NCBI GenBank assembly: GCA_902783765.1
Contig: CACZSB010000095.1
Location: 1 to 19,243 of the forward strand
DNA from: an uncultured Lachnospiraceae bacterium
Lineage (GTDB): Bacteria > Bacillota > Clostridia > Lachnospirales > Lachnospiraceae
Direction: 5' to 3'
Length of the DNA: 19,243 bases
This document shows positions 13,939 through 19,243 of the stretch, piece by piece. The translations under genes were made by a program, and so were the position numbers. The first letter of the stretch is position 1, and each line of letters starts with the position of its first letter. Under the pieces are notes generated by a model, which worked only from the letters and a program-made list of their open reading frames with translations, did no database searches and was not told the DNA's origin.

Positions 13939-15570
13939 ATGAATATTCAACAGTATGATCCACAAACCCAGGCCTTGGTGGATCAATCCATGAAGGAAAT
14001 CAGCATTTTGTCTCCCAAGGTGATGGGAACGCTTAAAAAGCTTATCCGCCGGGGCACGGAGCTCCAGGACGACACCCTGCTGGCCTTTGCCTACTATTAC
14101 CAGGCGCAATATCTTTATTACAGAGATTCCCAAATAGAGGCCTATCGTTTCTCCTTCCGCAAGGCATTTTCCCATGCGCTGAAGGCGGATTATCAGGCCA
14201 TGCTGGCCCGGATTTACAGTTTTGTGGCGGCGGATGCCCTGAATAACGGCTGTTTTGATATTGCGTACAATAATTACATTACGGCCATGAATATCTCCAC
14301 TCGATTGGAGGATAAGGCCACCGCGGCGCTGATCGAGGCCAATATCGGCCGTCTGTATGCGGAACTGCGGGATTACAAGGAAGCCAAAAAGTATTTGCGG
14401 CGGGGCATTGCCAAGCAGAAAAAGCTGAAAAAAAGCCTGCGCTTTATTCAGAATATCACCATAATGCTGGCCAGTGATGCCCTGGCTTCTCTAAATCTGG
14501 GAGATATCCCCGGCGCGGAAAAGTCCATCGGCGAAATGCTCCGTTATTACAGCCAGGGGTCCCCGGAGGTGCAGTCGGAGCTGTTTCTTTCCAAAACCTA
14601 TCTTCTGATGCGCCTGGCCCTGGAAAAGCAGGACGAAGAGGAGTCCCGCCGCCTTATGAAGCCCCTGCTGGAGGCCATTCGCAAGGAACAGCAGATCCAG
14701 GATTCGCTGGAGGACATCAACGGTCTGTATCGCATTCTGATGGAGCGGGGCCGGGTGCAGGATGCCGGAGATCTGCTGGCGGCGGCGGACGAAACCATCA
14801 TGCACACAAAGGTGGCCTATGTGATGTGTGTCTTCTGTGAGCTGAAGGCGGATTATTACCGCACCACCAATGATTCCCGCCGGCTGAGCGAAGTGCTCCG
14901 AACCCACATGGAATTATCGACCCGTCTGCGGGGAGAGCAGCGGGATATGTACTCCCACGCGGTGAGCCTGACCCATATGATCGAGACCCTGCGGGAGGAT
15001 CAGCGGCGGATGGAAGAGGAAAATAAGGCCCTGACCCGCCGGGCCCAGACGGACGCCCTCACCGGGATCCCCAACCGCTATCAGCTTAATTACGCCCTGG
15101 ATCAGGCCTACAGAAAGGTGGAGGGAAAGAACCAGAATCTGGCCATTGCCATCCTGGATATCGATTATTTCAAAGAGTTTAACGATAATTACGGCCACCG
15201 GGAGGGGGATGCCTGTCTGATCAGCATTGCCCGCTGTCTGAATAAAATCGCCCAAAAGCACGGGGGCTCATGTGCCCGCTATGGGGGCGACGAATTTGTC
15301 ATGGTCTTTACGGACCTGGACGATGAAGCGCTAAAGCGGGTGGTCCAGGAGGTCCAGACAAAGGTGGAGGACCTGGGAATCCTCCATGAGCATCAGCCCC
15401 GAAGCCGCAGCGTGACCCTGTCCCAGGGGATATGCAACGATATCCCCGCCAGCCCCAGCAGTCCCTGGGATTTCCTTTCTGCAGCGGACGGGGCCCTGTA
15501 CTACATCAAAAAGAACCGGGGAAAAACGAATCCGCCCGAGACCTATGCTCTCACCCGCTACAGCGAGTAG
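13939..15570 (+). CDS. Diguanylate cyclase with N-terminal helical (TPR-like) sensor region
   Basis: Residues about 370-525 are a GGDEF domain that makes cyclic di-GMP from two GTP. TDALTGIPNRYQL (371-383) opens it, DIDYFKEFNDNYGH (407-420) holds metal ligands, and RYGGDEF (447-453) is the intact active site. The RxxD inhibitory site expected at 440-443 reads KHGG, so product feedback inhibition is probably lost. Residues about 20-330 are all-helical with TPR-like pairs (AYYYQAQYLYYRDSQIEAY, NIGRLYAELRDYKEAKKYL), joined by a charged coiled coil (about 345-369). There is no signal peptide or membrane segment, so it is cytoplasmic. The start at 13939 fits the promoter and follows a weak AGTGAG; the frame is open further upstream, through the promoter. 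It shares a probable operon with the HD-GYP-like gene 63 nt downstream. Confidence 0.9.
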   Translation: MNIQQYDPQTQALVDQSMKEISILSPKVMGTLKKLIRRGTELQDDTLLAFAYYYQAQYLYYRDSQIEAYRFSFRKAFSHALKADYQAMLARIYSFVAADALNNGCFDIAYNNYITAMNISTRLEDKATAALIEANIGRLYAELRDYKEAKKYLRRGIAKQKKLKKSLRFIQNITIMLASDALASLNLGDIPGAEKSIGEMLRYYSQGSPEVQSELFLSKTYLLMRLALEKQDEEESRRLMKPLLEAIRKEQQIQDSLEDINGLYRILMERGRVQDAGDLLAAADETIMHTKVAYVMCVFCELKADYYRTTNDSRRLSEVLRTHMELSTRLRGEQRDMYSHAVSLTHMIETLREDQRRMEEENKALTRRAQTDALTGIPNRYQLNYALDQAYRKVEGKNQNLAIAILDIDYFKEFNDNYGHREGDACLISIARCLNKIAQKHGGSCARYGGDEFVMVFTDLDDEALKRVVQEVQTKVEDLGILHEHQPRSRSVTLSQGICNDIPASPSSPWDFLSAADGALYYIKKNRGKTNPPETYALTRYSE

Positions 15571-15633
15571 GGGCCGGGCGAAAAATGATCATCCATGGAA
15601 TAATAAATCATAGAATCAGGGGATATAACGAGT

Positions 15634-17520
15634 ATGAACCAAAGAAAAGAGAATTTTGAGAAGTATGTGGATCTGACCCTGCGCATCCGGCAGCTTTCTT
15701 CCCCCTTGATCAGTGATATCAGGAATGCCAAGGAATACCGAAAGCTGATGATGAGCAACTTCCGTACCATCGGCGAGCTGTCTCAGGAAAAGAACCGGAT
15801 CCTGGAGGAGGATATCCTGCCGCTGCTGACTTCCCGCCGCAAGCTGAAAAAGACGGAGATTCAGGATCTGAAGGATCTTTACGGAAAGATTTTCGATGCC
15901 CGGCGCATGGAGAATCTGGATGTTCCGCTGGCCAAAAGGATTGCGGACCGGCTCCTGTATGATGCGGACAAAAAGGGAGATGAAAAGGATATCATTGCCG
16001 CCCTGGATGCCAAGGTGGAGATTTCCTTTGCGGCCATGCATATTCTCCAGCGCTTAAACCCCGTGGATAAAACCAGCTTTTATTTCCGGGATCAGGGGCT
16101 GGAGGCCGCCGAACGCTTGCTGTATTACCTGCCGAAGCCCAATTTCAGACAGCTGCCGGATGAGACGAGCAAGCATATCGTGCTGGTGAACTCCCGTTAT
16201 ATCAGCTCGCTGTTTGATCGAAGCGATAATTATAACTCAAAAATCAACCGAGAGGATATCAAGGCCATGGAAAGGGCCCTGGCCCTGGCCAATGATCCCT
16301 TCTACCAGCAGGAGGCCCCGAATTATAACTGGCGTTATCACGAACTGCGGACCCTCCAGTACATCACCAACTTTGTGGAATTCGGCAACGCCCGGGGCTT
16401 TGACAGCGGTTCCCTGGAAACGATTTATAAACACACCAGAAACATGAGCCGTCTTTGGCACAGCGACGAAGAATTGTCCTCCGCCAGCATTCCAGAACCC
16501 ATTATGGAGCTGTACAGCAGCCGTATCGGCTGGCTGACGGGCCGCACCAAGGAAAAGGATTATTGCGATCTCTTGTACCAGATCGTAATGCGCGGGACCC
16601 AGGACAGCTTTGATATTCATGAAAACATGATCAAGCTTCATGCCCTGGCCGAGTACCTGCTGATCCTGGGCCGCCGGGAGCTTCGCCCGGAGGAGAGGGC
16701 AGGGCTGAAAACCCTTTACGATGAATTGGTCCAGTACGTACACAGAATGCCTAAAAAGGGCAGTCTGTCCTTCATGCTTTCTTTCCTGGCGGATATTCTG
16801 AAGAATTACCGGGAAACGGAGGGGGGCGAGGAATACGAGAACTTCTGCCTGAGAATCATGGCGGCCCTCCATCCCCCCACCTACGTCCACACCCTTTGCG
16901 TGGCGGATGTGGCGGATATTTTAACGGAAAGCCTGCTGGAGCGGGAACCGGAACGCTTTATCGGTTTCAGGGGCTGCACCAGCCGAGGCGCGGTTCTGGA
17001 GCACCGGCAGGATATCATGAGCTTTGTGCATCATGCCGCCCTGCTCCATGATATAGGCAAGCTGTTTGTGGCGGAGATTATCACCACCTATGGACGGAAG
17101 CTGTTTGAGGCGGAAAACCGCCTGATCGGCATCCACCCGCTCATCGGCGCCAATGTGCTGGCCATGCATGAGGGCACTCGGGAATATGCCAATATCGCCA
17201 AGTTCCATCATGTGGCCTTTGATGAAAAGGAAGGCTATCCCCTGGAGGCGATTTCCGCCCTGCCGGAAAAGACCATCATTCATATTGTCAGCTGCGCAGA
17301 CTGTCTGGATGCCGGAACGGATTCCGTGGGCCGCAGCTATAAAGAAGGCAAGACCATAACCCAGATGATAGGAGAACTGAAGGCGGGCAGCGGCAATCTG
17401 TATGCCCCCTATGTGGTGGATCTTCTGAAGGATAAAGAGGTGCTTGCCCGCATCAAAAAAACCCTGCAAAATGGCCGGGATGTGAACTATCAGAAGACCT
17501 ACGAACTGCTGGCCCGATAG
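15634..17520 (+). CDS. HD-GYP-like domain protein with large unknown N-terminal region
   Basis: Residues about 410-620 resemble an HD-GYP phosphodiesterase, the class that degrades cyclic di-GMP. His419 (YVHTLCVADVA), His472-Asp473 (AALLHDIGKLFV), His501 (GIHPLIGANVL), His525-His526 and GYP (534-536) are present. The usual HHExxDGxGYP reads HHVAFDEKEGYP, so Glu and the following Gly are replaced, and activity may be altered or lost. SCADCLDAGTDSVGRSYKEGKT follows the normal order. Residues 1-400 are helical, without a domain I recognise, signal peptide or membrane segment. AGGGGA (15618-15623) lies 10 nt before the ATG. Being next to a GGDEF gene supports a cyclic-di-GMP role, but another nucleotide substrate is possible. 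Confidence 0.75.
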   Translation: MNQRKENFEKYVDLTLRIRQLSSPLISDIRNAKEYRKLMMSNFRTIGELSQEKNRILEEDILPLLTSRRKLKKTEIQDLKDLYGKIFDARRMENLDVPLAKRIADRLLYDADKKGDEKDIIAALDAKVEISFAAMHILQRLNPVDKTSFYFRDQGLEAAERLLYYLPKPNFRQLPDETSKHIVLVNSRYISSLFDRSDNYNSKINREDIKAMERALALANDPFYQQEAPNYNWRYHELRTLQYITNFVEFGNARGFDSGSLETIYKHTRNMSRLWHSDEELSSASIPEPIMELYSSRIGWLTGRTKEKDYCDLLYQIVMRGTQDSFDIHENMIKLHALAEYLLILGRRELRPEERAGLKTLYDELVQYVHRMPKKGSLSFMLSFLADILKNYRETEGGEEYENFCLRIMAALHPPTYVHTLCVADVADILTESLLEREPERFIGFRGCTSRGAVLEHRQDIMSFVHHAALLHDIGKLFVAEIITTYGRKLFEAENRLIGIHPLIGANVLAMHEGTREYANIAKFHHVAFDEKEGYPLEAISALPEKTIIHIVSCADCLDAGTDSVGRSYKEGKTITQMIGELKAGSGNLYAPYVVDLLKDKEVLARIKKTLQNGRDVNYQKTYELLAR

Positions 17521-17549
17521 GCCCGGACCGGGACAGACCAGTTTTTTGC

Positions 17550-17578
17550 TTGCAAAAGGGGTTCGGATGTGGTATCCT
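17550..17578 (+). promoter_or_regulatory. Predicted promoter of the sugar ABC transporter operon
   Basis: TTGCAA (17550-17555) and TATCCT (17573-17578) are 17 nt apart, with an extended -10 TGG at 17570-17572. Transcription would start near 17585, right before the palindrome at 17588-17606. The -10 is imperfect, which would suit a regulated promoter. Confidence 0.58.
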
Positions 17579-17587
17579 ACCCCGGAG

Positions 17588-17606
17588 TTGGTTTGTTACA
17601 AACCAA
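17588..17606. promoter_or_regulatory. 19-bp palindrome, candidate operator before chvE
   Basis: TTGGTTTGTTACAAACCAA is a perfect 8-bp inverted repeat around TTA. It starts about 3 nt after the predicted transcription start and ends just before AGGAGG (17608-17613). It could be a repressor site, and GTTTGTT-type half-sites recall ROK-family XylR operators of Firmicutes. As RNA it could also form a hairpin next to the ribosome binding site. Confidence 0.5.
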
Positions 17607-17620
17607 AAGGAGGTAAGAAA

Positions 17621-18718
17621 ATGAAAAAGGTTTTAGCCATCGTACTGTCAGCAATTATGTTGCTGGGTCTGGTAGCCTGCAGCAGCAATGATGCCGGCAA
17701 GACCACCGCCGCCAAGGACGACAAGGCCGGTGCCCTGCAGGTAGGTATCGTGCTGCCCACCAAGGATGAGCCCCGCTGGCTCCAGGATGAAGAGTCCTTC
17801 AAAAAGATTCTGAAGGACGCCGGATTCACCTCCGAAGTTCTGTTCTCTCAGGGTTCCTCTGAGACCGAGCTGAAGAACGTGGAAACCCTCATCGAAAAGG
17901 GTGTGAAGGTTATCGTAATCTGTGCCCACGACGCCACCGCCGCCGGTGCGGCTGTGAAGAAGGCTCACGATGCCGGTATCAAGGTCATCTGCTATGACCG
18001 TCTGATTACCGATACCGATGCTGTGGATTACTATGTAACCTTCAACAGCTTCGACGTGGGTGTGAAGCAGGGTCAGTATCTGATCGATGCCTACAAGGGC
18101 AAGAAGGATGTGCCTCTCTACCTGTACTCCGGTGCCGTTACCGACAACAACGCCTTCATCTTCTTCTCCGGCGCCTGGTCCGTGCTGACCAAGGCCGTGC
18201 AGGAAGGTCAGTTCAAGGTTGTGAACTGCGACGCCATTGCCAACTTTGTGGGTAAGGAACTGGATGTGGATAAGGATCGCGACAACCTGTCCAAGATCCT
18301 GGGCACCATCACCACCGATTGGGATTTCAACAAGGCGAAATCTCTGGCTGAAGGCAATCTGGTAGCCAACAGCGCCGATGCCAAGGGCGACGTGGCTATC
18401 CTGGCTCCCAATGACGGAACCGCCAGAGCCATTGCCGACGCCATGGCCGCCGACAACGATGTGAAGTCCTGGGTCATCACCGGACAGGATGCCGAGAACG
18501 CTTCCGTTGAGTACATCAAGGAAGGCAAGCAGTCCATGACCGTGTGGAAGAATACCGCGGATCTGGCCAAGACCACCTGCGACATGGTGAAGGCCATTCT
18601 GGACGGCAAGACCCCCGATGCTCCCAAGACCTACAACAACAAGACCAAAGATGTTCCTTCCAACGAAACGCCTGTAACGGTTATCACGAAGGACAACACC
18701 AATCTGCTTGGTAAATAA
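17621..18718 (+). CDS. chvE: Monosaccharide ABC transporter substrate-binding lipoprotein (ChvE family)
   Basis: This is an extracytoplasmic sugar-binding protein delivering monosaccharides to an ABC importer. The N-terminus MKKVLAIVLSAIMLLGLVAC is a lipoprotein signal with Cys20 as the lipidated residue, followed by a Ser/Lys/Ala linker. The mature part is a periplasmic-binding type 1 fold: VGIVLPTKDEPRWLQDE, NVETLIEKGVKVIVICAHD and AHDAGIKVICYDRLITDT match the ChvE group closely, so xylose, glucose, galactose or arabinose are likely ligands. The exact sugar cannot be read. AGGAGG is 7 nt before the ATG. Arg codons here are CGC/CGT/AGA, whereas CGG dominates in neighbouring genes, consistent with very high expression. 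The ATPase gene follows after a stem-loop. Confidence 0.93.
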   Translation: MKKVLAIVLSAIMLLGLVACSSNDAGKTTAAKDDKAGALQVGIVLPTKDEPRWLQDEESFKKILKDAGFTSEVLFSQGSSETELKNVETLIEKGVKVIVICAHDATAAGAAVKKAHDAGIKVICYDRLITDTDAVDYYVTFNSFDVGVKQGQYLIDAYKGKKDVPLYLYSGAVTDNNAFIFFSGAWSVLTKAVQEGQFKVVNCDAIANFVGKELDVDKDRDNLSKILGTITTDWDFNKAKSLAEGNLVANSADAKGDVAILAPNDGTARAIADAMAADNDVKSWVITGQDAENASVEYIKEGKQSMTVWKNTADLAKTTCDMVKAILDGKTPDAPKTYNNKTKDVPSNETPVTVITKDNTNLLGK

Positions 18719-18737
18719 TTTGATCAAGAGATGACGG

Positions 18738-18780
18738 AAGGTAAGCGGCTTTGTTTTTCATGAACAAAGTCGCTTACTTT
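18738..18780 (+). terminator. Long intercistronic stem-loop between chvE and the ATPase gene
   Basis: An 18-nt arm (18738-18755) pairs with 18763-18780 over its whole length, with only two G-U wobbles, around a 7-nt loop. Its final TTT belongs to the stem and A5 follows, so it is not a classic U-tailed terminator. It more likely blocks 3' exonucleases or partly attenuates, keeping the binding-protein mRNA in excess over the downstream transporter genes, as known for other sugar ABC operons. Confidence 0.7.
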
Positions 18781-18842
18781 AAAAAGACACTGCGAAGCAG
18801 AATCCTTGCATCAGTGTTTTCATATCAGACAAGGAGCTGACA

Positions 18843-19243
18843 ATGTCTGAAGATTATATCCTTGAAATGCGAAATATCACCAAGGAATTCCCCGGCGTCA
18901 AGGCCTTGAACAACGTGAATTTCAAGGTTCGACGGGGGGAGATCCATTGCTTGGTGGGAGAAAACGGAGCCGGGAAATCCACTCTTATGAAGGTGCTTTC
19001 CGGCGTATGGAAATACGGTACTTATACCGGTGATATTGTTTATAACGGGGAGGTCCAGCAATTCCACGGGATTGCAGACAGCGAGAAGCAGGGCATTGCC
19101 ATTATCTATCAGGAACTGGCCCTGTTCCCGGAGCTCTCCGCCTACGAAAATATTTATTTCGGTCACGAAATCATGAAGGGCAAGCAGGTGGACTGGAATG
19201 AGACCATCATCCGGGCCTACGAAATGCTGAAAAAGGTCCGGCT
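18843..19243 (+). CDS. Sugar ABC transporter ATP-binding protein, N-terminal part (cut by window end)
   Basis: The frame starts MSEDYILEMRNITKEFPGVK and stays open to the last base, covering 133 codons of a gene usually near 500. The Walker A motif is GENGAGKST (39-47), and the Q-loop is YQELALFPELSAYENIYFG (89-107). The next-to-last part reads into the helical domain. The family is the tandem-ATPase sugar importer type (MmsA/GguA/XylG/RbsA), with two nucleotide-binding domains expected. AAGGAG (18831-18836) lies 6 nt before the ATG. Following a ChvE-type binding protein, it is most likely the GguA/MmsA-like energy-coupling subunit. A permease gene is expected downstream. The gene is incomplete here only because the window ends. 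Confidence 0.94.
   Translation, partial: MSEDYILEMRNITKEFPGVKALNNVNFKVRRGEIHCLVGENGAGKSTLMKVLSGVWKYGTYTGDIVYNGEVQQFHGIADSEKQGIAIIYQELALFPELSAYENIYFGHEIMKGKQVDWNETIIRAYEMLKKVR

Noticed and set aside
17522..17547. Terminator after the HD-GYP-like gene (CCCG-GAC-CGGG then T6)
   Set aside because: The stem is only 4 bp and the T-run starts more than 8 nt after it. Termination here may occur but is not supported.
17648..18727. 359-codon frame on the minus strand opposite chvE
   Set aside because: The + strand gene is unmistakable. The antisense product is a Gly/Val/His-rich shadow produced by codon bias.

Overview
The window looks like chromosome from a GC-rich, anaerobic Clostridia-type Firmicute, possibly Lachnospiraceae or a relative. 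Species cannot be read from the sequence. The clues are ScpA/ScpB and TrmK of Firmicute type, strong AGGAGG ribosome binding sites, extended -10 promoters, a pyrophosphate-dependent phosphofructokinase, a reverse rubrerythrin (an oxygen and peroxide defence protein of strict anaerobes), a 4Fe-4S aldo/keto reductase, and a Clostridia-style dgt-dnaG pair. Nearly all genes are on the + strand. The only confident minus-strand gene is the rubrerythrin.

Region 1 (1-3350) is a chromosome-segregation and tRNA-modification operon: promoter, scpA, scpB, then one 600-codon frame joining TrmK (tRNA m1A22 methyltransferase) to a complete 4Fe-4S aldo/keto reductase, closed by an intrinsic terminator. The join keeps a perfect ribosome binding site and ATG for the second half.

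Region 2 (3374-12675) is a probable nine-gene operon from one promoter: pfp, an RlmL/YpsC-type RNA methyltransferase, rdgB, an alpha/beta hydrolase, dgt, dnaG, deoC, cdd and pdp. Genes overlap or lie close together. The theme is nucleotide quality and salvage: RdgB and Dgt hydrolyse unwanted (d)NTPs, and Cdd, Pdp and DeoC break pyrimidine (deoxy)nucleosides down to C2/C3 units, with primase embedded among them. rpoD, the usual partner of dnaG, is absent. A REP-like inverted repeat forms the last ~25 codons of the methyltransferase gene.

Region 3 (12676-13135) has no gene. It holds four tandem ~90-bp copies of a foldable repeat, then a terminator serving the convergent rubrerythrin gene.

Region 4 (13136-17520) has reverse rubrerythrin (minus) divergent from a cyclic-di-GMP pair: a helical-repeat/GGDEF diguanylate cyclase and an HD-GYP-like protein with a degenerate motif. 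The divergent promoter region carries PhoB-like 11-bp direct repeats.

Region 5 (17521-19243) starts a ChvE-type monosaccharide ABC transporter operon: promoter, palindromic operator candidate, lipoprotein binding protein, intercistronic stem-loop, and the first third of the ATPase gene, cut by the window end.
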